The notes beneath the pieces were generated by a model. It saw only the letters and a program-made list of their open reading frames with translations. It was not told where the DNA came from and ran no database searches. A DNA stretch of 35,845 bases, from assembly GCA_022824685.1 (NCBI GenBank), contig JAJDZJ010000050.1, positions 1 through 35,845 on the forward strand. The letters run 5' to 3'. This document shows, piece by piece, positions 26,157-34,191 of this stretch. The stretch comes from Caldilineaceae bacterium. Its GTDB lineage: Bacteria > Chloroflexota > Anaerolineae > Caldilineales > Caldilineaceae. The position numbers and the translations under genes are program-made. The stretch's first letter is position 1. Every line of letters starts with the position of its first letter.

Positions 26157-27134
26157 ATGTCGTTGCAAATGCGTATTGGACTGGGTCAGTTCCAAGAGCT
26201 GACCGATGAGAAACTTGCGTTCATCAAACAGCTCGGCGCGGACGATTTCCTGATGAACACGCCGAAACTTCCTGGTGAACGGCAGTGGGAGTATGAAGAC
26301 CTGAAGGATGCGGTGGAGCGTGCCAAAGGCGCGGGTCTGCGGCTCATCTGCCTGGAAAACGTTCCCGTGTCGTTTTACGACAAGGCGATGCTGGGCCTGC
26401 CAGGCCGCGATGAGCAGATCGCCCACATGCAGACCACGGTTCGAAATATGGGGCGGGCCGGGATTCCAATTTTGGGATACCACTGGATGCCCAATTCGGT
26501 TTGGCGCACCCCGGAACCGGCGGAGCTGCGAGGCGGCGCGCGGGGTACGCGTTTCAATTTGGCGGAACACGATCCCGACGAACTGACGCACGGGCGGGTT
26601 TACGATGCCGACGAAATGTGGGCGAATTACGAGTACTATCTGGAAAGGCTTCTGCCGGTGGCAGAAGAGGCCGGTGTCACGCTGGCCCTCCATCCCGACG
26701 ATCCGCCGGTTGCGTCACTTGGCGGCGTTGCGCGCATTTTCCGGAACTTTGAGGGGTTCAAGCGGGCGATCGACCGTTTCGACAGCCCCAATCACGGTCT
26801 TGACTTCTGCATGGGTTGCTGGTCGGAGATGGCAGGGCATGATTACGTTATTGACGCCGTCCGCCATTTCGGCGGACGAGGACGAATCGTCTATGTACAT
26901 TTCCGGGATGTGCAGGGCACTGTACCCAATTTCAACGAGTGCTTCATCAATGAGGGCAACGTTGATCCGTTTGAGGTTATGAAGACGCTGAAAGAGGTTG
27001 GGTTCACCGGATTCATGATCACCGACCACGTTCCCAAGATGGTGGATGACACGGACTGGGGACATCGCGGGCGGGCCTACGCTATTGGGTACATGACCGC
27101 GATGTTGGAAATGGTGAACCGTCTGGCTGCGTAG
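26157..27134 (+). CDS. Mannonate dehydratase-like (UxuA family)
   Basis: Predicted metal-dependent TIM-barrel enzyme removing water from D-mannonate to give 2-keto-3-deoxygluconate. The 325-residue product shows HPDDPP, the Cys-bearing FCMGCWSEM, VHFRDVQGT and ITDHVP. These are the metal-ligand and active-site blocks of UxuA. The ATG at 26157 follows AAGGAG by 7 bases. The open frame from 26049 has no such site. With the aldolase before it, the product could be cleaved to pyruvate and a glyceraldehyde, as in hexuronate breakdown. It is shorter than E. coli UxuA (about 390), like many environmental homologues, so another sugar acid cannot be excluded. Confidence 0.85.
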   Translation: MSLQMRIGLGQFQELTDEKLAFIKQLGADDFLMNTPKLPGERQWEYEDLKDAVERAKGAGLRLICLENVPVSFYDKAMLGLPGRDEQIAHMQTTVRNMGRAGIPILGYHWMPNSVWRTPEPAELRGGARGTRFNLAEHDPDELTHGRVYDADEMWANYEYYLERLLPVAEEAGVTLALHPDDPPVASLGGVARIFRNFEGFKRAIDRFDSPNHGLDFCMGCWSEMAGHDYVIDAVRHFGGRGRIVYVHFRDVQGTVPNFNECFINEGNVDPFEVMKTLKEVGFTGFMITDHVPKMVDDTDWGHRGRAYAIGYMTAMLEMVNRLAA

Positions 27135-27203
27135 GGGCCGACTTGAATCCGGCAGGCCTCACGTCAATGCGATTTCCACTAAAGACTGAAGCGAAGGGAG
27201 CCC

Positions 27204-28142
27204 ATGCGATTTCCCCCACTTGATCCCCGGTTCATTCTGGATAGACTCGCCCCGCCCGAAAGACCGGCGCGTATTGTGCTCGATACCGATACCTATAACG
27301 AAGTCGACGATCAGTTCGCGGTCGTTTACGCGCTCCTTTCTCCAGAGCATATGACGGTTGAGGCGTTGCACGCGGCCCCCTTTCACAATTCCAGATCATC
27401 AGGGCCCGGCGACGGGATGGAGAAAAGTTACGAAGAGATCCAGCGCCTTTTGGTTCGGCTGCCGGCATCAGGCCCGCGGAAGGCCGGTCTTGTTAAGCGG
27501 GGCTCAACCACGTGGCTGCCGGACGACGAGACTCCGGTTGAAAGCGAAGCGACTTCTGATCTGATAGAACTGGCGTCGACCTCCGGCGATGATGACCCGC
27601 TCTACGTTGTCGCCATTGGCGCAGTAACAAATGTTGCCTCGGCGCTTCTGTTGGAACCTGAGATTCGCCGGCGCGTCGTCTTGCTGTGGCTGGGCGGGCA
27701 CGCACGCCACTGGCCGGACACGCGCGAATTCAATCTGCGGCAGGACCCTGCTGCCAGCAGGGTTGTCCTGGACTGCGGCGTTCCCCTCGTGCGCTTTCCC
27801 TGCATGGGTGTGGTCTCTCACCTCCATACGACACTGCCGGAGATGGCTGAGCATGTAAGAGGAAAGGGAGCAATCGGCGACTATCTCTTCCAGATTTACA
27901 GAGAGTATCACGAGGACCAGTTCGCGTATTCCAAACAGATCTGGGACTTGGCGCCGCTAGGCTGGTTGGTCAACTCGAGTTGGGCGCAAATGGAGTTCGT
28001 CAGTTCACCGGTTCTGACAAATTCGATCACCTGGGCATTTGATGAATGCCGGCATGTGATCTCATGCGCGCGCCATGTCGACCGCGATGGCATCTTCCGC
28101 GATCTTTTCAAGAAACTTGGGCAGGCGGGCGCCGGTGACTGA
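27204..28142 (+). CDS. Nucleoside hydrolase-like (IunH superfamily) with variant metal motif
   Basis: Cytosolic Ca-dependent hydrolase-fold protein of 312 residues. The N-terminal motif is DTDTYNEVDDQFA (27-39), where canonical nucleoside hydrolases have D-x-D-x-G-x-D-D, so two residues are inserted and the Gly is lost. AIGAVTNVA (about 137-145) and EFNLRQDP (about 174-181) match later family blocks. The usual active-site His region is represented only loosely. The substrate may therefore be a different N- or O-glycoside rather than a purine or pyrimidine nucleoside. AAGGGAG precedes the ATG by 4-5 bases. It lies 69 bases after the uxuA-like gene. Confidence 0.82.
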   Translation: MRFPPLDPRFILDRLAPPERPARIVLDTDTYNEVDDQFAVVYALLSPEHMTVEALHAAPFHNSRSSGPGDGMEKSYEEIQRLLVRLPASGPRKAGLVKRGSTTWLPDDETPVESEATSDLIELASTSGDDDPLYVVAIGAVTNVASALLLEPEIRRRVVLLWLGGHARHWPDTREFNLRQDPAASRVVLDCGVPLVRFPCMGVVSHLHTTLPEMAEHVRGKGAIGDYLFQIYREYHEDQFAYSKQIWDLAPLGWLVNSSWAQMEFVSSPVLTNSITWAFDECRHVISCARHVDRDGIFRDLFKKLGQAGAGD

Positions 28143-28181
28143 GACTGGCCGACCCATCCCTTGCCCATCAGGCGCAATGTA

Positions 28182-29117
28182 ATGAATTTCTCTCTTATGC
28201 CAGACGAGTCTCCGGCAGATTCACTGCGGCGCCTCATCGACGAGCAGATAGAGGGCGCGATCGGTCAACTTCATCGGGAAGACGATCTGAACGAAGCGAT
28301 ACACGAGGCGCGTAAGCACTTCAAACGGATCCGGTCCGTGTTGCGGCTGGCACGAGGGGCGCTAAAAGCAAAGACTTACCGGGCCAACAACCGCTTTTTT
28401 CGTGACCAGGGTCGTCTTCTATCGCCGGTCCGGGACAGCGCGGTGAACGTCGAAACGATGGACATGCTCCGCCGACGATACGGCGTTCAGATGACAGATA
28501 GGTCCTTCGCTCGGCTGCGACAGACCTTGGCCGGTGAACACAGATCTGTGCTCAGGATGTATGTTCAAGACCAGCAGGCCCGGGCTGAGATGGTTGCGTC
28601 ACTGAAAGGGGCGCGGGAACTCGCCCGAGATTGGCGCCTGGACGCAAGCGATTTTTCGCTTTTCGAGGGCGGGCTGAAGAGAATCTATAGGCGAGGTCGG
28701 GCTGAGATGAGGACAGCCCGCGAGAACCCGACTACTGAGAACTTTCATGCCTGGAGAAAGCGGGTCAAGTACCTCTGGCATCATATGCAGGTCTTGCACC
28801 CATTGTGGCCGGTTCCGATGGAGGCCCTGGCAGGCGAGTGCGACCGTTTCGCTGACAGGATTGGGGAGGAACACGATCTTGCCGTGTTGATGGCAACCCC
28901 GATTGTCAAGGAGTTCGTTGACGCAAAAGGTTCTCGCGCAGACCTGTTCATGTCGATTGTGTCGCGGGAGCGGGAGCGCAAACGCCGCGCCGCAGTTCCT
29001 CTGGGAGACCGCATCTATGCGGAAGGTCCCGTTCGCTTTGTCAAGCGAATTGAAGTCTACTGGCAGGCATACCGAGGTGGAAACGCCGCTCACATCCGGC
29101 TAGCCGGGGGCGGCTGA
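28182..29117 (+). CDS. CHAD domain protein
   Basis: A 311-residue helical protein made of two antiparallel four-helix bundles. Both halves carry the basic CHAD signature: H-E-A-R-K-H-F-K-R-I-R at 41-51 and H-A-W-R-K-R-V-K near 195. CHAD domains bind inorganic polyphosphate through these Lys, Arg and His side chains. There is no attached CYTH triphosphatase domain. Starts at TTG 28161 or ATG 28197 are possible, and ATG 28182 is taken as a compromise because none has a strong ribosome site. It lies 39 bases after the nucleoside hydrolase gene and 5 before the HD gene. A PPK1-related gene four genes on supports a polyphosphate link. Confidence 0.88.
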   Translation: MNFSLMPDESPADSLRRLIDEQIEGAIGQLHREDDLNEAIHEARKHFKRIRSVLRLARGALKAKTYRANNRFFRDQGRLLSPVRDSAVNVETMDMLRRRYGVQMTDRSFARLRQTLAGEHRSVLRMYVQDQQARAEMVASLKGARELARDWRLDASDFSLFEGGLKRIYRRGRAEMRTARENPTTENFHAWRKRVKYLWHHMQVLHPLWPVPMEALAGECDRFADRIGEEHDLAVLMATPIVKEFVDAKGSRADLFMSIVSRERERKRRAAVPLGDRIYAEGPVRFVKRIEVYWQAYRGGNAAHIRLAGGG

Positions 29118-29122
29118 GAATA

Positions 29123-29743
29123 ATGAAAGGTGAACGGCTGGCCTGCCAGTTGCAGTTTATCCTCGAAATTGACAGGCTGAAGGAGGTGCTGCGCAGGTCG
29201 CTTCTATTAGGGAGTCAACGGCGAGAGAACTCGGCCGAACACTCTTGGCATTTGGCAATGATGGCGTTGGTTCTGGCAGAACATGCCAATGAGTCGGTAA
29301 ACCTGCTGCATACTCTCAAGCTGCTGCTGGTCCACGATATCGTGGAAATCGACGCCGGTGACACGTATGCCTACGATGCGGATGGCCACGCGGGCAAAGA
29401 TGAACGCGAGAGAAGGGCGGCAGAGCGCATCTTTGGGTTGCTCCCGGCGGATCAGGCTGAGGAGATGGCCGCCCTTTGGGAGGAATACGAGGAGCAGAAG
29501 ACACCTGAGTCCCAATTTGCCCTTGCACTGGACCGTCTCATGCCGCTTATGCACAACTATCATACCGGAGGCGTTACCTGGAGAGAGAACCGGGTAACCA
29601 AGAGCCAGGTCGTGGAACGAATGGCGCCGGTTCTGATTGGTTCCGATGCTTTGGCAGAAGTAGCCGCCGCCATCGTGGAGCAGGCCGTTTCCACAGAGCT
29701 GCTGCCCCAATCCTGGTCCGAAGGCCAGGGTCAGCCTGAATAG
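29123..29743 (+). CDS. HD-domain phosphohydrolase (HD_3 / YfbR-like)
   Basis: A 206-residue cytosolic metal-dependent phosphohydrolase. The His of ENSAEHSWHLA (36-46), His71-Asp72 in LLVHDIVEIDAGD and a later Asp (in LALDRLMP) form the metal site typical of the HD_3 group, which includes 5'-deoxynucleotidases such as YfbR. Length matches. The true substrate in this group varies (dNMPs, other nucleotides). It starts 5 bases after the CHAD stop and ends 2 bases before the next ATG, so the three genes are tightly coupled. Confidence 0.88.
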   Translation: MKGERLACQLQFILEIDRLKEVLRRSLLLGSQRRENSAEHSWHLAMMALVLAEHANESVNLLHTLKLLLVHDIVEIDAGDTYAYDADGHAGKDERERRAAERIFGLLPADQAEEMAALWEEYEEQKTPESQFALALDRLMPLMHNYHTGGVTWRENRVTKSQVVERMAPVLIGSDALAEVAAAIVEQAVSTELLPQSWSEGQGQPE

Positions 29744-29745
29744 GG

Positions 29746-31617
29746 ATGGGCAAGGTTTCACCCATCCCTAAATCGAGAGCGGGTGCAGAAGCATCCGTTA
29801 GACGGCGCAGGAGGCTATCCCGTAGGCTTCTTTTCCGGCGACTTGTCGAAGGTTGGTGGCGCCGCGTCCCATCCGGCCTCGCTTTCTGGCTCTCCTTTCT
29901 CTTGTTGCACGTCTTCCTCTTTCTCCCGGTCGTCCTCATGGATCGTGAGGACGGATCGATTCTACCCGCAATCAGTATCGCAGGTCAGTCGCCCTCTCAA
30001 GTCTGGATACAACTCTCGACCTGGCGCAGGGGTCCGGATCTCTTGCGATTTAATTCAGAGATAATCCTCTTGGTAGCGCTTTGGGCAGTCGTCAAACCGA
30101 TTCGAAGAGCGACAATCCGGATCGCCTTCGTCGCCTTCTATATTCTCTTCTTCTTTTACTACATCTATGAAGGTTCATCCGTAACTTTCTTCAGTGTCGA
30201 ACCGGTATTCTATGGGCAACTTCGCATGGCGACGGAAGGGCTCAGTTTCTTTCTGCAGAACGCCCGCGTAACCTCCGCGTTCGTAGCGGGAATTCTTCTC
30301 CTCATCGCCGGAGGCGCGGTCGCGGTCGCCCGTCTTTCAAGGTCGGTCCTGCCTGAAACGGATCCTGGTCGTCTAACGCGCGCCGTTCTGGTCATTATGG
30401 CACTCTTCGTTATCGGGCAAGCGGCTGCACGCTGGGCAGATCTGAACAGACCGGAAATGGTGTTCAGCAGCGTTACGGCAAAGATTGCCCGCAATATCGG
30501 TGCGTCACAGCGAATGCACCGTGAGGTGCAACGACTTGAGAGGGTCGAGATTCCGATCGAGAAGGAGATCATCAGTTACGAACTGGTTCGTCGCCCCCCG
30601 ATTTATCTCATCTTCATCGAGTCATATGGTTCGGTCTTGTACAAGCGGAAGGACTGGCGGGCGCGATACAAGGAGCTGACAGAGCGACTGGATCAGGAGC
30701 TCTCCGCCGGGGGCTGGCACGTCGCGTCTGCGTTGAGCCTGGCGCCGACGTGGGGCGGCGGTTCCTGGATGTCCTACACCAGCGCGCTATTCGGACTGCG
30801 GGTGAGCTCGGACCCGCAATACTATGCGTTGTTAGATAAGTACGGGTCTGGCGGATACCCGGATTTGGGTAGTTTTCTCAAAGAGCAGGGCTATCGAAAT
30901 TACAGGCTCACTGCGCTATCAATAGGGCTGCCGCCAGAACATTGGGAGCGATACGCTACTTTCTATGGCGTGGACCGATGGCTGCTATATGAAGATCTGA
31001 ACTTTGTCGGGCCGGAGTACGGATGGGGGCCCGCCCCTCCTGATCAGTTTTCCCTGAACTTGGCCAGGGAAACGATTCGCGGTGAATCGGAAGGACCCTA
31101 TCTGTTTTTCACGATCACGCAGAACTCCCACTATCCCTGGACGCCGCTTCCCGAACTGGTCCAGTCCTGGCAGACGCTGAACCTGCCGGGACCGGCTCCG
31201 CCGCCTTCGTCCGAGTTGATTGAGCACAGCGAGCGACGGCAGAATTATTGGAACGCGATCGAATACCAGATGGAGATGCTAACGGAGTTTATTTTGAGCG
31301 AACCCAACGAGGAAGCAATCTTCGTTCTGATTGGCGATCACCAGCCTCCTCGAGTCTCGCGCCGGGAAGATGGCTGGGACACGCCAATGCATGTCATTGC
31401 AAAAGACGACCACTTTGTTGCATCATTTGAGGAATACGGCTTTACGAAAGGGCTGGCGGTGTGGGAGCCCGAACCTACCTTCTGGCACGAGGGTTTCCGC
31501 TCCCTGTTTGTGCGGCTGCTTCTGGCAGAGTACGGGGAGGGCGAAGCTCTGCCTCCTTACTTGCCGGGCGGCGTATCGGTTGAGGAAAGACCGGGAGCCG
31601 ATGCAGCGCCTCACTGA
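29746..31617 (+). CDS. LTA-synthase-like membrane sulfatase/phosphotransferase
   Basis: A 623-residue protein with five N-terminal membrane helices (about 43-65, 104-117, 123-148, 176-197, 210-229) and an extracellular alkaline-phosphatase-superfamily domain from about 284. The domain contains YLIFIESYG (287-295, metal Glu292), a candidate nucleophile Ser/Thr in GGGSWMSYTSALFG (337-350) and the metal block LIGDHQPP near 530. This layout is that of LtaS and phosphoglycerol transferases, which transfer phospho-groups to envelope polymers. I cannot tell synthase from sulfatase. It begins 2 bases after the HD gene. Confidence 0.83.
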   Translation: MGKVSPIPKSRAGAEASVRRRRRLSRRLLFRRLVEGWWRRVPSGLAFWLSFLLLHVFLFLPVVLMDREDGSILPAISIAGQSPSQVWIQLSTWRRGPDLLRFNSEIILLVALWAVVKPIRRATIRIAFVAFYILFFFYYIYEGSSVTFFSVEPVFYGQLRMATEGLSFFLQNARVTSAFVAGILLLIAGGAVAVARLSRSVLPETDPGRLTRAVLVIMALFVIGQAAARWADLNRPEMVFSSVTAKIARNIGASQRMHREVQRLERVEIPIEKEIISYELVRRPPIYLIFIESYGSVLYKRKDWRARYKELTERLDQELSAGGWHVASALSLAPTWGGGSWMSYTSALFGLRVSSDPQYYALLDKYGSGGYPDLGSFLKEQGYRNYRLTALSIGLPPEHWERYATFYGVDRWLLYEDLNFVGPEYGWGPAPPDQFSLNLARETIRGESEGPYLFFTITQNSHYPWTPLPELVQSWQTLNLPGPAPPPSSELIEHSERRQNYWNAIEYQMEMLTEFILSEPNEEAIFVLIGDHQPPRVSRREDGWDTPMHVIAKDDHFVASFEEYGFTKGLAVWEPEPTFWHEGFRSLFVRLLLAEYGEGEALPPYLPGGVSVEERPGADAAPH

Positions 31618-31678
31618 ATGCACCGCTGCGAGAGGCCAATATCGCCCGGGTGGGTACCGGGGAGAGTCGAGTGAGAGC

Positions 31679-32449
31679 ATGAGAGCGATCGATCGGGTGT
31701 TCATTCTCATTCTTGCCTTGGCGCTGAGCGTAGGCTGCTCTGACCGAGGGACGGCGCAGGCGCCCAATGAGGTCCTGCCAACTGAGTCAAGTCAGGAAGC
31801 GGGAGGCAATTCAAGTAGCTCGATTTCCCAGGAGGCGGCTTCTGCGTTTGAGGGTCTTGACTCGGTCGCGCTTAAGCAAGGCGACGGCTGGCGAGTCTTT
31901 CGGATCGATCCTGCGGCCTCCAGAGCCGCCTATGTGGTCGACGAGGAGCTCTTCTCGGGGGCAACCAGAAAGTACGGCCTGGAGGTCGGCAAGACGAAGG
32001 TAATTGGGGAGACCCAGGACCTTGAGGGGCTGTTGCAGATCGAGCCCTCCCAACCAGCGCTGGGCGCAAACCGCTTTGCAGTCTATCTGCCCACGCTGCG
32101 GACAGATCAACAGCTGCGCGACGGTTGGATTCGGGAAAACGCGTTGGAGTCCGACCGATATCCGCTGGCCGTATTTGTCGCCGATCAGTTCTCCGGCGTG
32201 ACTGCAGGCTACGAGGAGGGCGAAGAGGCGCGCTTCGAGCTGGAAGGTAACTTGAATATCAGGGGCACGACAGTCCCTACTGTCTGGCTCGTCGCGGCCA
32301 CCTTAAGCGGCGACACGATTCGGGGTTCCATGCAGACAATCCTTCGCATGACAAGCCTGGGAATCGACCCCCCTGACTTTGCCGGGACCTTGACAGTCCG
32401 GGATGAGTTCGTCATCCAGATAGATTTCGCAGCTGTCGAGGAGGAGTGA
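31679..32449 (+). CDS. YceI-domain lipoprotein
   Basis: A 256-residue surface lipoprotein. The signal segment ends in LSVGC with lipidated Cys20, followed by a Ser/Glu/Gln-rich linker (about 21-62). The YceI lipocalin-like beta barrel spans about 75-253 and opens with the F-R-I-D-P-A-A-S-R-A pattern. YceI barrels bind polyisoprenoid or other long hydrophobic molecules, so a carotenoid or quinone ligand is conceivable. The open frame continues upstream inside the preceding gene, but ATG 31679 is the only start giving a signal peptide. A purine stretch GTGAGAG lies just before it. It ends 9 bases before the next gene. Confidence 0.85.
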   Translation: MRAIDRVFILILALALSVGCSDRGTAQAPNEVLPTESSQEAGGNSSSSISQEAASAFEGLDSVALKQGDGWRVFRIDPAASRAAYVVDEELFSGATRKYGLEVGKTKVIGETQDLEGLLQIEPSQPALGANRFAVYLPTLRTDQQLRDGWIRENALESDRYPLAVFVADQFSGVTAGYEEGEEARFELEGNLNIRGTTVPTVWLVAATLSGDTIRGSMQTILRMTSLGIDPPDFAGTLTVRDEFVIQIDFAAVEEE

Positions 32450-32458
32450 CCTTCGCCG

Positions 32459-33475
32459 ATGACTCGCAATGCGCTGTACGGGGACAAGAACGAACTGGAC
32501 CGCCGGCCTGCGACGGCCAGTTCGGATACTCATCTGCCTGCCTACGCAGCCCCTGTTGGCGACGAGGGGATCGCTCGAGCCAGGGCACTGGCGCAGGGGT
32601 TGAAAGCCCGGTTGCAGGCCGCGCGGGAGCCCGCGCCGGTCGTCGAGGTCGCCTATCTTCTGGACGAGGCACGCAACCCTGAATGCCCTTTGCTCGAGAG
32701 CGTTCGGATCCTGGGCTTGCTGGCTTCGGTAATTGATCACTTCTTCGTTGAGGTGGCGCCTGACCTGTCGGAGTCGGATCAGGGAGAAATCGCGGAGAGC
32801 CTTGATCCTCTGTTGCAAGGGGCGTATGCAATGCTGAACGGGACCCTCCTGCCCGCGCTGGCGGAGGAACGGGGCATCGAGATCCGGCGTTTCGATGCGT
32901 TGAACGGTGAGCAGCGGAACTACGTGCTGGAATTCTTTCGCCAGCAGCTATTTCCAATGCTGACGCCGCTGGCAGTAGATCCTGGGCATCCTTTTCCATT
33001 TATCAGTTCCCATAGCATCAACCTCCTGGTTCATTTGAGCAGTCCCGACGCGGGCATCGGTCCACTTTCCTATGCACGCATAAAGGTACCGCGGCTGATG
33101 TCCCGCTTTGTGTCGATTCCATCAGATGCGGCAGAGCAGATCTATATATGGAGCGAAGACGCGGTTTCCGGCTTCCTTAATGAACTCTTTCCCGGCATGA
33201 AAATCGAGAGTGTGTTCCTCTTTCGCGTCTTGCGCGCCTCCAGCGGGAAAGGAAACGGCGACGAGCTGGAGGCACAGCGCCGCGGTCTCCGACACCAACA
33301 GCTTGCTTCGCCGGTCGCGCGTCTCGAGGTGGAGGCGGCAATGCCGGACCCGGTGGTCGAGTGGCTTGCCTCCAATCTACAAGTGCCATATCAACTTTGT
33401 TTTCGCAGTGCCGGCCCCCTTGCGCTATTTCAACTGATTGATTTGGCCAACATTGCTCATTTGGCCGAATCCTGA
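32459..33475 (+). CDS. Polyphosphate kinase 1 homologue lacking the catalytic half
   Basis: A 338-residue protein similar to the N-terminal and middle ('head') domains of PPK1. ILGLLASVIDHFF (about 83-95) corresponds to the family SNLDEFF region. FFRQQLFPMLTPLAVDPGHPFPF (about 158-180, a hallmark PPK1 block) and SHSINLLVHL follow. SPVARLEVE (about 284-292) marks the end of the head domain. PPK1 is normally about 690-720 residues, and the C-terminal domains with the phosphorylated histidine are absent. The following 400 bases do not contain them in any frame. The N-terminal FNRELSWLEFN block is also replaced. No internal stops interrupt the frame, so it may be a functional polyP- or nucleotide-binding relic, or a gene remnant. 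It is 9 bases behind the YceI gene. Confidence 0.8.
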   Translation: MTRNALYGDKNELDRRPATASSDTHLPAYAAPVGDEGIARARALAQGLKARLQAAREPAPVVEVAYLLDEARNPECPLLESVRILGLLASVIDHFFVEVAPDLSESDQGEIAESLDPLLQGAYAMLNGTLLPALAEERGIEIRRFDALNGEQRNYVLEFFRQQLFPMLTPLAVDPGHPFPFISSHSINLLVHLSSPDAGIGPLSYARIKVPRLMSRFVSIPSDAAEQIYIWSEDAVSGFLNELFPGMKIESVFLFRVLRASSGKGNGDELEAQRRGLRHQQLASPVARLEVEAAMPDPVVEWLASNLQVPYQLCFRSAGPLALFQLIDLANIAHLAES

Positions 33476-33863
33476 CTCCGCCAATCAATCTGGTCGTGAA
33501 GGGACTCCTTGGCTACGATGGGCTACGACTGGACCGGTTCTCGCAGTTGCTGTGTGCGCCGACCAGAGTCGAGCGCTTTCAATGCCCTAAGTGATTTACA
33601 TAGGGCTTCCATGGGCAGATTTGGGGCATGTTCACAGCATTCGACGCGCGGACGACCACAAACGGAATGACAGGGAAATGAATGGGGCGTTCGTTCAGTC
33701 GTATCGTGGAAACGAAAGAGATTGGGGAGGGGCGGGGCGCCCAAAGGATTTCTGAATCCTTTGGCTGAGCGCCACAGACTCTCAAAGTGGTGAAGGGTCT
33801 GGATTCCAAGTGGCTTCGTTTCCTCTGAATGAGACCGTTGGAGCCTGCAGGGCGGCATCACTT
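33476..33863. other. Intergenic region between PPK1-like gene and serS promoter
   Basis: About 390 bases. A minus-strand frame (33523-33861) has no family features. The one clear structure is the hairpin at 33736-33773. No remnant of a PPK1 catalytic domain was seen. Confidence 0.55.
33736..33773 (+). terminator. Large stem-loop after the PPK1-like gene
   Basis: CCAAAGGATT (33741-33750), loop TCTG, AATCCTTTGG (33755-33764): ten perfect pairs. An outer GGCGC (33736-33740) / GCGCC (33769-33773) stem has a 4-base bulge. No T tract follows, so it may be a factor-dependent terminator, an mRNA-protecting structure or a repeat-element remnant. Confidence 0.45.
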
Positions 33864-33892
33864 TTGACAGAGAGCCAGCCCTATGATAGGCT
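33864..33892 (+). promoter_or_regulatory. serS promoter
   Basis: TTGACA (33864-33869), 17 bases, TAGGCT (33887-33892). The -35 box is perfect and the -10 box weak but usable. The transcript should start near 33899, just upstream of the T-box leader. Confidence 0.6.
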
Positions 33893-33898
33893 CTTTTT

Positions 33899-34140
33899 CG
33901 ACAAGAAATTCAAAGCGGTGACTGGGGATTCGGACCGCTCGTTCAGCCTTTCAGAGAGTTGCCGGGCGCTGCGAGGCAACAGGCGGCGGACGGTTTAGCG
34001 CCCCAAGAGCTTCCGGTTTCAAAAAAGGCCGGACGGCCCCGCCCCGTTATCGGCGCAAGAGGCAGAGTCAGTTTTCTGCGAACTCAGGTGGCACCACGGG
34101 TCCTCTCGTCCTGAAACAGGCGAGGGGACTTTCAGTTTTC
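33899..34140 (+). promoter_or_regulatory. T-box riboswitch, serine-specific (AGC specifier)
   Basis: Leader RNA that senses uncharged tRNA-Ser and lets serS be transcribed. Stem I can be drawn: AAGC/GCTT (33913/34009), a kink-turn-like loop, TGGGG/CCCCA (33923/34001), then the specifier loop with AGC at 33997-33999. ACCG/CGGT, GCCT/AGGC, the AGAGA bulge, GTTGCC/GGCAAC (33958/33975) and a distal loop ending TGCGA follow. The antiterminator is CAGG (34085), bulge TGGCACC, ACG, 8-base loop, CGT, CCTG (34110). TGGC pairs with a GCCA tRNA end, and discriminator G is that of tRNA-Ser. The competing terminator follows. Confidence 0.93.
34100..34140 (+). terminator. T-box attenuator terminator
   Basis: Bases 34100-34113 pair with 34117-34129 across an AAA loop: 13 pairs with one bulged T and one G-U. 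TTTCAGTTTTC follows. The stem uses CGTCCTG, which the antiterminator also needs, so the two folds exclude each other. Confidence 0.88.
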
Positions 34141-34191
34141 GAAGGGGTGGGCGCAAGCAGGAGTTCAATCTTCACTCGGCAGGAGCGAGAG

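Noticed and set aside
33523..33861. 112-codon minus-strand frame after the PPK1-like gene
   Set aside because: No family features. It covers the stem-loop and reaches the serS promoter. It also does not encode the missing PPK1 catalytic part.
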